Both the position numbers and the translations under genes were made by a program. A DNA stretch of 64,000 bases from GCA-2737665 sp044344795 (GTDB taxonomy: Bacteria > Bacteroidota > Bacteroidia > Palsa-965), in assembly GCA_044344795.1 (NCBI GenBank), contig JBIJCF010000006.1, positions 1-64,000 of the forward strand, given 5' to 3'. Under the pieces are notes generated by a model, which saw only the letters and a list, made by a program, of their open reading frames with translations, searched no databases and was not told the DNA's origin. Below are positions 35,327 to 44,491 of the stretch, piece by piece. Every line of letters begins with the position of its first letter. The stretch's first letter is position 1.

Positions 35327-35698
35327 TTATAAATATCCTCCTAATTTTCTGCGGTCTCTTTTTGTCGGACGACCTTTGCCTGTAAAGAATACAGAAGGTA
35401 TCACTTCTTTCGCCACTTTTAATTTTTCATATTCTTCTTGTGGAGTTAAGTCCTCCATGTACTTTATCACTAAGGCTGCACCTACTCTGGATGTAGGGAA
35501 ATCAATAACGCGCACTGTTCTGGTGATCATTCCTGTTTTAAACGAAATAACATCACCAACAATCAATTCTTTGGATGGTTTGGTCGGCTGATCATTCCAT
35601 TTGATTTTACCCCCTTTAACAGCAGTAGCGGCAAGTGTACGTGTTTTAAATAAGCGCACGCACCACAACCATTTATCGATCCTGTTATTGGCTTCCAA
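35327..35698 (-). CDS. S4-domain RNA-binding protein, Hsp15-like
   Basis: 123 residues starting at a TTG codon (no in-frame ATG nearby). The S4 domain opens RIDKWLWCVRLFKTRTLAATAV (6-27) and ends with a basic tail KGRPTKRDRRKLGG. Hsp15 binds 50S subunits carrying stalled nascent chains and returns them to the cycle; a similar ribosome-related role is inferred. The -7 box TACCTTTG lies seven bases upstream. Confidence 0.88.
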   Translation of the reverse strand: MEANNRIDKWLWCVRLFKTRTLAATAVKGGKIKWNDQPTKPSKELIVGDVISFKTGMITRTVRVIDFPTSRVGAALVIKYMEDLTPQEEYEKLKVAKEVIPSVFFTGKGRPTKRDRRKLGGYL

Positions 35699-35705
35699 AG
35701 CATAC

Positions 35706-35760
35706 CAAAGGTAAGCACTTTACGTCGGGTTTCGCGGATTCACAGGAAGCGGTACTTTTG
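35706..35760. promoter_or_regulatory. divergent promoters of the S4 and bestrophin genes
   Basis: Minus: TACCTTTG (35713-35706), seven bases before the TTG start. Plus: TTTC (35730-35733), 19-base gap, TACTTTTG (35753-35760), five bases before the bestrophin ATG at 35766. Both transcripts would be leaderless or nearly so; the whole gap is 67 bases. Confidence 0.5.
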
Positions 35761-35765
35761 CACCT

Positions 35766-36638
35766 ATGGTAATTTATAATCCTAAAGATTGGTTCAAACT
35801 CATCTTTGCGTTTCACAAGAGCGATACGTTCCGAATGTTGATTCCTGCTTTGTTCACTATTGCAATAGTATGCTTTGGAATTGTCTATATCGAAATTGAA
35901 GTGTGGCACATGAAATACAAGAGCACGATAGCGATGCATTCGCTGTTAGGTTTTGTTATTTCGTTGTTGTTAGTTTTTAGAACCAATACAGCATACGACC
36001 GTTGGTGGGAGGGAAGAAAAATGTGGGGAGCGTTCGTAAATCATTCGCGTAGCCTGGCAACTAAAATTGAGGTTGCCGTTGATGTTTCGCTAAAAACGGA
36101 ACGTGCTAAAATGAACGCACTATTGTGCAATTATTTCATTGCTGCAAAAGATCACCTGCGTGGTGTGCGAAGCAGTAAAGAGTGGAAAGTCGTTTCGGGC
36201 TTAGATAATGATACCATTGTTATGGCCGATCACGTTCCTAATAGAATCATCGTGGAACTCAGTCGCGAAATAGAATCGCTGCGTAAGGCAGGTAAGATAT
36301 CAGATATGCAATGGCTGAGCATGCAGGATGAACTTCGTATGTATAGTGAATCGTTGGGTGCATGTGAACGAATTCGTTCAACTCCGATTCCGTACTCTTA
36401 TAGTTTGTTCATTAAGAAAATCATCTTCCTCTACACGTTAACAATGCCATTTGGCTTTGTAACAGATTTCGGTTATTGGACGATTCTGGTCACCACGTTC
36501 ATCTTCTATGCGTTTGCAAGTTTGGAGTTAATCGCAGAAGAGATAGAAGATCCATTTGGAACCGACGCCAATGATTTACCAACCGATGAACTTGCAGGAA
36601 AGATCGGTAAACAGATCGACGATATTCTTAAAGTTTAG
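35766..36638 (+). CDS. bestrophin-like anion channel (UPF0187)
   Basis: 290 residues with four predicted membrane helices (near 25-45, 56-75, 215-235 and 240-260). The family motif RTNTAYDRWWEGRKMWG (75-91) follows the second helix. Homologues form pentameric anion or cation channels. The 3' end overlaps the convergent oxidase gene by four bases (TTAG shared by both stop codons). Confidence 0.9.
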   Translation: MVIYNPKDWFKLIFAFHKSDTFRMLIPALFTIAIVCFGIVYIEIEVWHMKYKSTIAMHSLLGFVISLLLVFRTNTAYDRWWEGRKMWGAFVNHSRSLATKIEVAVDVSLKTERAKMNALLCNYFIAAKDHLRGVRSSKEWKVVSGLDNDTIVMADHVPNRIIVELSREIESLRKAGKISDMQWLSMQDELRMYSESLGACERIRSTPIPYSYSLFIKKIIFLYTLTMPFGFVTDFGYWTILVTTFIFYAFASLELIAEEIEDPFGTDANDLPTDELAGKIGKQIDDILKV

Positions 36639-37864
36639 TTTTTTAAGCTGAATCGTTCAGTAGCCATTTCTTCAATGGCTTTACCAATCGCCAGACATGC
36701 TGTTGCTGCAGGACTTGGAGCATTTAATACGTGGATGGCGTTGCCGTGATATTCAATTTTAAAATCGTCTATCATGTTTCCTTCAGGTGATAATGCCATA
36801 GCACGCACTCCGCAACGACTTGCAACAATATCATCTTCTTCCAAAGTTGGAATAAGTGTACGTAATCGTTTCAGGAAAAATGCTTTTGAAAATGCACCAC
36901 GATATTCGTCCCATCCGAATTTCAGATTTTTTCCGAAGAACTTCCAAGTGCCGCCAAAGCTTAGTGCTTCAGCCGTGTCGCCCAAACTGAAAGAAGTTTT
37001 GGAATAACCTTCGCGTTTGAAAACGAAAACTGCGTTAGGCCCGCATTCTACACCACCATGAACCATGCGCGTAAAGTGAACTCCCAAAAACGGATACTTC
37101 GGATTAGGAACGGGGTAGATGAGGTGTTTAACCTTACTTAATCCTTTTTCAGTTAAATCGTAATAGTCACCACGGAAACCTACAATTGCCGCATCAGATT
37201 TAGCGCCTTCTTTTTTAGCAATACGATCACTGTGCAAACCGGCGCATGTTACTAGGTATTTAGCATTAAACACGCCGCGATTGGTTACAATATCGGTACT
37301 GTCTGCTTTACGAACAAAGTCCTTGGCTTCTGTCGATAAAAACACTTTGCTTCCTGTAAATTGTTGCTCCAGCAATTCTCCTAATTTTCGCGTAATGCCC
37401 GGGAAGTCAATAATACCGGTACATCCAATGCGAATACCGGCAATACCTTCAACAAAGGGTTCAATGTCTTTAATCTGCTTACTGTCGATCAACTCAATAT
37501 CTTCAACACCATTTGCAATACCATTGTTATAAACTTTATGCATGTGCGCCAGTTCGCTTTCATGCGTAGCAACAATTACTTTACCGCAGATGTCGTGTGC
37601 AATTTTATGCTCTTTGGCGAATTGAACCAATTCACGACGACCGTCTACACAATTCTTTGCCTTGTATGAGCCGGGTTTGTAATAAATACCGGAATGTATC
37701 ACACCCGAATTACGTCCGGTTTGATGCGCAGCCAACGTGCTTTCCTTTTCAAGAACAGCAACTTTGAGATGAGGATATCGTGAATTGATTTTATAAGCTG
37801 CTGCGAGGCCAACACAACCGCCTCCTACAACAACAACGTCGAAATGAGAATTTTCCTGATTCAC
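36635..37864 (-). CDS. lhgO: L-2-hydroxyglutarate oxidase
   Basis: FAD-dependent oxidation of L-2-hydroxyglutarate to 2-oxoglutarate, a metabolite-repair reaction. I take the GTG at 37864 (409 residues): a -7 box TATCTTTG lies 17-24 bases upstream, the sequence before it is not family-like, and homologues begin just before VVVVGGGCVGLAAAYK. An in-frame ATG at 37927 is upstream of that promoter. HQTGRNSGVIHSGIYYKPGS and the C-terminal APSPAATACLAIG FAD segment are diagnostic. Confidence 0.9.
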   Translation of the reverse strand: MNQENSHFDVVVVGGGCVGLAAAYKINSRYPHLKVAVLEKESTLAAHQTGRNSGVIHSGIYYKPGSYKAKNCVDGRRELVQFAKEHKIAHDICGKVIVATHESELAHMHKVYNNGIANGVEDIELIDSKQIKDIEPFVEGIAGIRIGCTGIIDFPGITRKLGELLEQQFTGSKVFLSTEAKDFVRKADSTDIVTNRGVFNAKYLVTCAGLHSDRIAKKEGAKSDAAIVGFRGDYYDLTEKGLSKVKHLIYPVPNPKYPFLGVHFTRMVHGGVECGPNAVFVFKREGYSKTSFSLGDTAEALSFGGTWKFFGKNLKFGWDEYRGAFSKAFFLKRLRTLIPTLEEDDIVASRCGVRAMALSPEGNMIDDFKIEYHGNAIHVLNAPSPAATACLAIGKAIEEMATERFSLKN

Positions 37865-37880
37865 TAGATTATAATTTGAG

Positions 37881-37888
37881 CAAAGATA
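37881..37888 (-). promoter_or_regulatory. -7 box for lhgO
   Basis: Minus-strand TATCTTTG, full consensus, 16 bases before the GTG at 37864; it decides the start choice. Confidence 0.45.
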
Positions 37889-37948
37889 ACGTGTTCTGTT
37901 TCCATTTTGTTTATGAAAATATGCCATTTTATGAATCGGTAATGCGGG

Positions 37949-37956
37949 TATCTTTA
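37949..37956 (+). promoter_or_regulatory. -7 box for hemE
   Basis: TATCTTTA, one mismatch from TAnnTTTG, only four bases before the ATG at 37961. Confidence 0.4.
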
Positions 37957-37960
37957 CGCC

Positions 37961-38992
37961 ATGAATTTGCAGAACGATTTGATTTTACGTGCGGCACGCG
38001 GCGAACAAGTGGAGCGCACTCCTGTATGGTTAATGCGTCAGGCGGGACGTGTATTGCCTGAATATCGCGAAGTGCGCGCCAAGATGGGCGGATTTATTGA
38101 GTTGGTTAAAACTCCTGAATTTGCTGCCGAAGTAACTATTCAACCGGTGGATATTTTAGGTGTGGATGCCGCAATTATTTTTTCGGATATTCTCGTAATC
38201 CCGGAAGCGATGGGATTGCCTTATAAAATGGTGGAAGCGCGCGGACCATGGTTCGAGAAAACCATCACCAGCATGGAAGATGTGGAGCGTGTGCACATCA
38301 CCGATGGGTATACCGAACTTCAATATGTACACGATGCTTTACGTTTAACTAAATCATCATTGGGAGGTCGCGTGCCGTTAATCGGTTTTGCCGGTGCGCC
38401 TTGGACAATTCTCGCTTACATGGTGGAAGGAAGCGGTTCTAAAACTTTTTCTAAAGCCAAGAAGTTTTTATACACGCAACCTAAGGCTGCACATTTGTTG
38501 CTGGAGAAGATTGCAATTAGCACTACGCATTATCTTAAAGCACAAGTGGAAGCGGGTGCAGACATGGTGCAGCTTTTCGATTCATGGGCAGGAATTCTTT
38601 CTCCTGCGCAATACAGAGAATTTGCATTGCCGTATATCGCCCAAATTTGCGATGAACTGAATACCAAAGTTCCTGTAACTGTCTTCGCAAAAGACGCACA
38701 CTTTATTCGCAAGGATTTTGCAGCATTGAACTGCAATACAATAGGCCTTGATTGGACCATGGATGCTACTGAATCGCGTACAATAATTGGTGTGGGGAAA
38801 ACGCTTCAAGGCAATATGGATCCTTGTTTGTTATACGCGGACGAAGCCGTTATTGTGCGTGAAACTGAAGCAATGCTGCAACAGTTTGGTCCGCAACGTC
38901 ATATCGCCAATCTGGGCCACGGTTTGTATCCTGATCTCGAAAAATCGAAGGTTAAATTATTTGTTGATACAATTAAGGCCTACCGGCATTAA
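37961..38992 (+). CDS. hemE: uroporphyrinogen decarboxylase
   Basis: Converts uroporphyrinogen III to coproporphyrinogen III in haem synthesis. 343 residues, normal length. The N-terminal signature RTPVWLMRQAGRVLPEYR (19-36), FSDILVIPEAMGLPY and GFAGAPWTIL identify the TIM-barrel enzyme; the catalytic Asp is in FSDIL. No other haem genes are near. It ends about 40 bases before the second TonB receptor. Confidence 0.96.
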   Translation: MNLQNDLILRAARGEQVERTPVWLMRQAGRVLPEYREVRAKMGGFIELVKTPEFAAEVTIQPVDILGVDAAIIFSDILVIPEAMGLPYKMVEARGPWFEKTITSMEDVERVHITDGYTELQYVHDALRLTKSSLGGRVPLIGFAGAPWTILAYMVEGSGSKTFSKAKKFLYTQPKAAHLLLEKIAISTTHYLKAQVEAGADMVQLFDSWAGILSPAQYREFALPYIAQICDELNTKVPVTVFAKDAHFIRKDFAALNCNTIGLDWTMDATESRTIIGVGKTLQGNMDPCLLYADEAVIVRETEAMLQQFGPQRHIANLGHGLYPDLEKSKVKLFVDTIKAYRH

Positions 38993-39009
38993 TAAATAAC
39001 GGTAAAGTT

Positions 39010-39017
39010 TATATTTG
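39010..39017 (+). promoter_or_regulatory. -7 box for the second TonB receptor
   Basis: TATATTTG, full consensus, ending 15 bases before the ATG at 39033. It overlaps an in-frame TTG at 39015, which argues against that codon as the start. Confidence 0.4.
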
Positions 39018-39032
39018 ATAAACGTTACCCGT

Positions 39033-41423
39033 ATGAACCGTTTTCTCATCCTCTTGGTTGCGCTTTTGTTTTCCGCAGCCGGTTTCTCTCAAAGCACACA
39101 AACAATTCGCGGAACTGTTGTTGATGCAGTTTCAAAATCGCCACTTCCCGGCGTAATCGTGATGCTGTTTAAGGACTCGTTACGATTAAAACCTGCCGTA
39201 ACTGATGTGAACGGCGTATTTCGTTTTGCTGATGTTCATGTCGGACGCTATGATCTGCAAGCACGTTTTACGGGATATCAAACACTGTACGCGTCCAATC
39301 TGATTCTTACTGCAGGCAAGGAGTTAGTGCTCAATCTGGAAATGGAAGAGCTGGTGATCAATAAACAGGAAGTAGTTATTACCGCCGATAAGAAAGAAGG
39401 CACAGTAAACGAAATGGCGACAGGAAGTGGTCGAATGTTTTCTGTGGAAGAGACGAATCGTTATGCAGGAAGTCGAGGAGATCCGGCACGTATGGCATCC
39501 AACTTTGCCGGTGTTCAGGGCGCTGATGATTCCCGAAATGATATTGTCGTACGTGGTAATTCGCCAAGCGGTGTGCTGTGGCGTCTAGAGGGAGTGGATA
39601 TTCCTAATCCGAATCACTTTGCTATTGAAGGAACTACGGGAGGTCCAGTGAGTATTTTAAATAATAAAGTGTTGTCGAATTCAGATTTTTTCACGGGTGC
39701 ATTCGCTGCAGAATATGGTAACAGCATAGCTGCTGCATTTGATTTGCGTATGCGCAATGGTAACAATGAAAAGTTTGAGTTCAATGGTCAGTTTGGTTTT
39801 TTGGGTACGGAGTTATCCGCGGAAGGTCCGCTTAAAAAATCTTCCGGCGCATCATTCCTGGTGAATTACCGCTATTCGACATTGCGCATGTTTGAAGCTG
39901 CGAACATTCCGATTGGAACCGGCGCTGTCCCTTCGTATATGGATGGTGCTTTCAAATTGAATTTTCCATTGAAGAACGGTGGCAACCTTTCTTGGTTCGG
40001 AATTGGTGGTAATAGTAAAATTGATATTATCGTGAGTGAATACACGGCGTATGCAGATGAATTGTACGGAGAAGATAGTCGCGATCAATATTTCAGAAGT
40101 GGCATGTTTGTTTCCGGTGTTGTTTATGCAAAGCCACTGAATGAAACTACATTCTTTCGTGCCGTTGTTGCAGGGAGCAGACGGTATTCTTCTGCACACC
40201 ATGATTTGGTATGGAGAAGTCCTTCTTTTAATCTCGATTCCATCACGCCCAAAATGGGATATCGCAATGATGAAGATCGCGTATCAATGAATTGGTATAT
40301 TTCAAAAAAACTCTCTTCACGTACAACATTGAAGGCAGGAATGTTCAACGACTTGTACCGAAATACGCTGCAAGACAGTATTCATAGTGAAGTAACGTTC
40401 TTGTTTTATAATCGACAGGATTATTCGGGTTCTTCATTTCTCATTCAGCCATACGCACAATTGCGTTTTCGTCCGAACGATAAACTGACATTGAATGCCG
40501 GTTTGCACGGACAGTACTTTACACTAAACGGAAGTACAGCCGTGGAGCCGCGTTTGGGAATGCGCTACGCAATTAACGATCTGAATTCAGTTCATGTTGG
40601 AGTGGGTATGCACAGTCAGATGTTGCCGGCATACGTGTATTATTCGCATCGCCCTTCGTTAACCGCTGATAATAATTTGCACAACAAAAATCTTGATTTC
40701 ATCAGAAGTTATCATTCCGTGGTAGGGTATGATCGCATTCTTTCTGAGAGCATGCGTTTAAAAGCGGAGGCGTATTATCAGTACTTGTATGATGTTCCTG
40801 TAGATGTTGCTGCATCTTCATTTTCTGTGCTGAATCAAGGTACAGGATTCAGTCGTTATTTCCCGGATTCGCTGGTAAATTCGGGCACCGGTCAGAATTA
40901 TGGTGTAGAATTAACGCTTGAAAAGTTCTTTAGTAAAAACTATTTCTTCATGACCACACTATCTCTGTTTGATGCAACCTATAAAGGAAGTGATGGTGTG
41001 ACGCGCAATACCGATTTTAATACTCGTTATGCATTTAACGCCTTAGCAGGAAAGGAATTTAAAATCAACGACAAACAAACCATTCAGTTAGGAACAAAAC
41101 TGACGATGGCCGGAAAGCGTTGGTATACGCCAATTGATACTGCTGCATCTGCAATAGAAAATGACGAAGTGTTGGTGGATTCGCTGCGAAATACGGTGCA
41201 GTTTTCACGTTCTTATTTGCGTGTAGATATACGCGTGGTATGGCGCATGAATACAAAAAAGCTTACACATGAAATTGGTATTGACGTAGTCAACGTGTTA
41301 AATAGAAAAAATATTTTAGGGTTAACGTATTCGCCTAATCCTGTAACACCTTCCGCAAATCCGGTGGTGGAACAATATCAATTGGGATTGTTACCGCTGT
41401 TCTATTACAGTATTGACTTTTAG
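39033..41423 (+). CDS. TonB-dependent receptor with carboxypeptidase-like N-domain
   Basis: About 796 residues. Signal peptide MNRFLILLVALLFSAAGFSQ, carboxypeptidase-regulatory-like domain (about 22-105), plug (about 115-225, with DIVVRGNSPSGVLWRLEGVDIPNP) and a beta barrel ending in LGLLPLFYYSIDF. No SusD partner follows, so it is not a Sus-type glycan importer. The ligand is unknown. The stop overlaps the convergent unknown gene by four bases. Confidence 0.88.
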   Translation: MNRFLILLVALLFSAAGFSQSTQTIRGTVVDAVSKSPLPGVIVMLFKDSLRLKPAVTDVNGVFRFADVHVGRYDLQARFTGYQTLYASNLILTAGKELVLNLEMEELVINKQEVVITADKKEGTVNEMATGSGRMFSVEETNRYAGSRGDPARMASNFAGVQGADDSRNDIVVRGNSPSGVLWRLEGVDIPNPNHFAIEGTTGGPVSILNNKVLSNSDFFTGAFAAEYGNSIAAAFDLRMRNGNNEKFEFNGQFGFLGTELSAEGPLKKSSGASFLVNYRYSTLRMFEAANIPIGTGAVPSYMDGAFKLNFPLKNGGNLSWFGIGGNSKIDIIVSEYTAYADELYGEDSRDQYFRSGMFVSGVVYAKPLNETTFFRAVVAGSRRYSSAHHDLVWRSPSFNLDSITPKMGYRNDEDRVSMNWYISKKLSSRTTLKAGMFNDLYRNTLQDSIHSEVTFLFYNRQDYSGSSFLIQPYAQLRFRPNDKLTLNAGLHGQYFTLNGSTAVEPRLGMRYAINDLNSVHVGVGMHSQMLPAYVYYSHRPSLTADNNLHNKNLDFIRSYHSVVGYDRILSESMRLKAEAYYQYLYDVPVDVAASSFSVLNQGTGFSRYFPDSLVNSGTGQNYGVELTLEKFFSKNYFFMTTLSLFDATYKGSDGVTRNTDFNTRYAFNALAGKEFKINDKQTIQLGTKLTMAGKRWYTPIDTAASAIENDEVLVDSLRNTVQFSRSYLRVDIRVVWRMNTKKLTHEIGIDVVNVLNRKNILGLTYSPNPVTPSANPVVEQYQLGLLPLFYYSIDF

Positions 41424-42919
41424 ATTTTGAAATAGTCTTTCAAATCTTCAATCAGCTGTTTCGGATTTTCGAGATGCGCCGACTTCTTGGTTTCAGTATA
41501 AACAGTATTCAATTTGTCTCTGTACTGTTTTCTCTCGCTGAGCAGCCACTGTGCAGCATAGTACAACGCTTTTATGGTTAAATCATTCTCCGGAAGTTTG
41601 GAGCTGCTTGACGTGATTTTTTCGTAACGTTTATAACACTCTTGTACACGCTGATATTCCCCCAAATTGAAATACGCCATAATCAACGTAGCGAACAGCT
41701 GGTCGTATAACCGGTGAAACGCCACCTGCTGATAATTGAACAACAAACCTTCAAGAAGCTCAGTTACTTTTTTCTGATCACGTTCACTACCCATCAGCAG
41801 ATAACAACAATAAATATTGTTCATATTGATGTGTCGCATATGCATATTCTCTTCATGCCACGATGCGTTTTTAAGAATACGTTCACACGTTGCACGACCA
41901 AGTTGAAGCTGTTGCTTAATATCTTCCGGTAAATGTTCATTCCAATTTTTTCGATACGATCTGCCGTATTTACTTACAATTCCACTAATCTGAATACTCA
42001 GGAATGCGATCTCTGCCGCTTTCAGATAGTTTTTCCAGAACAATGGTGTGTTTTTCTTTTGCAACAATCGTGATGCTTCTTTTTGCATTTCCTCCTGCGG
42101 AAGTTGCAAAATCAAAAGCTTTAAGCGCAAATAATCAACGTTCAATTCAATGTCATCCGAGAATGGAAATACCACGTAGGGATTCTTTTCAAGTTCCTCG
42201 GCAATAGTATTTAATTCTGCTAAAGTCTTTTCTGAATAGAAACGCGGATCGTTTAGAAAATGTAAACTGTAACAACTTCCGTATCTGCTTAGAATCCGAA
42301 CAGCAAATGACGTATGGTGATGCAGCGATGCGAAAAAACTAAGATGCTTTTCATTCTCCACAAGATCTATAACCGACTTGTCCTTGAAATGCAAGTTGCT
42401 TCGTATGTAAAGGTACAAACTGTTTAGCGCGAGCTCAGATTCAATGTTAATATGATTTCTTTCGAGATAGCGAACGGCTTCCGATTTACGCTCACGTATG
42501 TATGCTTGTTGTGCCAGAAACTGAAGAATGGGACGAGCTGTGGAGTAATCTTCAATTTTTTCTGCAATGTCGAGTGCTATTTCAGCAAGCTGCTCCGCCT
42601 TGTTAACTTTAGCTGTATTCACTAACCGCTCTATTCTACCAATAGTGCTATTGAGGTATGATGGATAATTTCTGCTAAGAAAAGCTGTGAGTTTAAATGC
42701 GTGGTGCGCAAGCTGGAAAAATTTTCGTTTTTCTACAGCGCCGGCTTTTTCGTAAATGAGTTTGCAAAGTTCGTCAGAGTCTTTTTCTGTAATTCCCATT
42801 TTCCGGGATTCTTGAATAAGGCGAAGTGGCAATTCGGCTTTAATAGTTTTAAAATGTTCGCACAACGCCTCGTAATGGAAGTCGTCGAGTAGGACAATCA
42901 CTTTCTGTATACTTAGCAT
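41420..42919 (-). CDS. conserved unknown helical-repeat protein
   Basis: About 499 residues from the ATG at 42919 (MLSIQKVIVLLDDFHYEALCEHF). An in-frame TTG at 43072 would add 51 residues that do not resemble the rest. The whole protein is helical with TPR-like spacing (KAEQLAEIALDIAEKIEDYSTARPILQFLA, AYFNLGEYQRVQECYKRYEKI), has no signal peptide and is rich in Lys, Glu and Tyr. I recall similar uncharacterised cytoplasmic proteins in Bacteroidota but no function. It converges on the TonB receptor. Confidence 0.75.
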   Translation of the reverse strand: MLSIQKVIVLLDDFHYEALCEHFKTIKAELPLRLIQESRKMGITEKDSDELCKLIYEKAGAVEKRKFFQLAHHAFKLTAFLSRNYPSYLNSTIGRIERLVNTAKVNKAEQLAEIALDIAEKIEDYSTARPILQFLAQQAYIRERKSEAVRYLERNHINIESELALNSLYLYIRSNLHFKDKSVIDLVENEKHLSFFASLHHHTSFAVRILSRYGSCYSLHFLNDPRFYSEKTLAELNTIAEELEKNPYVVFPFSDDIELNVDYLRLKLLILQLPQEEMQKEASRLLQKKNTPLFWKNYLKAAEIAFLSIQISGIVSKYGRSYRKNWNEHLPEDIKQQLQLGRATCERILKNASWHEENMHMRHINMNNIYCCYLLMGSERDQKKVTELLEGLLFNYQQVAFHRLYDQLFATLIMAYFNLGEYQRVQECYKRYEKITSSSSKLPENDLTIKALYYAAQWLLSERKQYRDKLNTVYTETKKSAHLENPKQLIEDLKDYFKI

Positions 42920-43132
42920 ATGTCGGTACTTGCTTCTGGCTGTTGCAACAGAATCTTTATAAAACCTTCGGACTAAAGTTAAACATTTGTCTATGTTAAT
43001 TGTAATGTCAACGTGTTCGGTCGATTTGATCTTGTTTTCGCGAGTTGGTATACAAAAACTGATTTTGAACAATTAAAGAGATTTTTTTTCACTCGACAGA
43101 GAACTGATGTTTGTCCAACCTAATTTTAAATA

Positions 43133-44485
43133 ATGAAAAACATATTGTTACTGCTTTGCATTTTACTGCTCGGCGAAATTTCTGCCCAGTCTTTTGCTAT
43201 TGGACATCGTAATGTAATTTACATCGATCCCTCCCGTAATAACAGACAGATCGAAACTGAGATTTATTATCCTGCTAACATTGCAGGTGATAATGTTGCA
43301 ATAGCGCAGGGACAGTTTCCTGTTATTTCATTCGGTCATGGTTTTGTGATGGTGTGGAGCGCGTATCAGAATATCTGGTCTTCTTTAGTGCCGCAAGGTT
43401 ACATTGTTATGTTTCCAAGAACCGAGGGTAATACATCCCCAAGCCACGCTGAATTTGGCCGCGATCTCGTATTTTTAATTGGGAAAATGCAGTCAGAAGG
43501 AACAACAGCTAATTCTCCGTTCTTCGGTGCAGTTGGAGCTACGAGTGCAATTATGGGTCATTCTATGGGCGGTGGCTCTTCCTTCCTTGCAGTAGAAAAT
43601 AATACTACGATTACTACGATGATTACTCTTGCTGCAGCCAATACAAATCCTTCATCTGTTGCTGCTGCTGCAAATATTAGTGTTCCATCATTAGTGATCG
43701 CCGGTGAAAACGACTGTGTAGCGCCTCCTGCACAACACCAAATCCCCATGTATAATGGACTAAGTTCTTCATGTAAAACTTACGTTGAAGTTAAAGGAGG
43801 CGGACATTGCTACTTTGCCAACAATAATTTTAACTGTTCTTTTGGTGAAGGGACTTGTACTCCGAATCCGACCATTACCAGAGCGGAGCAACAAGATGCC
43901 ACACAGGATTTGATGAATTTGTGGCTGGCATATTTCTTAAAAGGAGATTGTCCTTCATGGGAATCATTCGGGGATTCATTGCTTACTTCGCCTCGCATTA
44001 CTTCTCAAAGCACATGTCTGTACCCACCGCCCGTTGTTACAATTAATGCAAATGTCCTGACATCTTCTCCCGCTGTAACGTATCAATGGATGCTAAACAA
44101 TGCCGCAATTCCCGGTGCTGATTCTTCATCCTATACGATTCCCGGAATTGGATCTTACCATGTGGAAACAACATATTACAATTCTTGTGTTTACGTTTCA
44201 GCTCCGATAGTAATTACAGGCACAGGAGAAACTGACACACCAAGTACATTTGAAATATTTCCGAATCCTGTTACACATGCAGTAACACTACAATGGAATT
44301 CCGGTTCAGTTATTCCGGATGCAGTTCAGATTATTGGAATCAATGGTGTTGTCATTAAGGTGCAGCAAGTGTCAACCGGAAACGCCATACAAATTCAAGT
44401 TGAGGATTTAGCTCCGGGTTTCTACATGATACAACCACTGCGTAATGGTCATGTGTTGACCACACATAAAATGATTAAACAGTAA
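43133..44485 (+). CDS. secreted alpha/beta hydrolase with T9SS type A sorting domain
   Basis: 450 residues: signal peptide (1 to about 18, LLGEISAQ), alpha/beta-hydrolase (about 25-285) and a C-terminal sorting domain (about 370-450, FEIFPNPVTHAVTLQW). The triad is S144 in GHSMGGGSS, D194 in AGENDC and H225 in GGGHCYF; FGHGF (67-71) is the likely oxyanion region. It resembles chlorophyllase/cutinase-like esterases. Some Bacteroidota polyesterases share this layout, but the substrate cannot be told from sequence. Extra cysteines (195, 214, 226, 235, 242) suggest disulfides. Confidence 0.85.
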   Translation: MKNILLLLCILLLGEISAQSFAIGHRNVIYIDPSRNNRQIETEIYYPANIAGDNVAIAQGQFPVISFGHGFVMVWSAYQNIWSSLVPQGYIVMFPRTEGNTSPSHAEFGRDLVFLIGKMQSEGTTANSPFFGAVGATSAIMGHSMGGGSSFLAVENNTTITTMITLAAANTNPSSVAAAANISVPSLVIAGENDCVAPPAQHQIPMYNGLSSSCKTYVEVKGGGHCYFANNNFNCSFGEGTCTPNPTITRAEQQDATQDLMNLWLAYFLKGDCPSWESFGDSLLTSPRITSQSTCLYPPPVVTINANVLTSSPAVTYQWMLNNAAIPGADSSSYTIPGIGSYHVETTYYNSCVYVSAPIVITGTGETDTPSTFEIFPNPVTHAVTLQWNSGSVIPDAVQIIGINGVVIKVQQVSTGNAIQIQVEDLAPGFYMIQPLRNGHVLTTHKMIKQ

Positions 44486-44491
44486 GCGCGC

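Noticed and set aside
43133..44485. Calling the secreted esterase a PET hydrolase
   Set aside because: Only the fold, triad and sorting domain are shared; substrate-cleft residues cannot be compared here.
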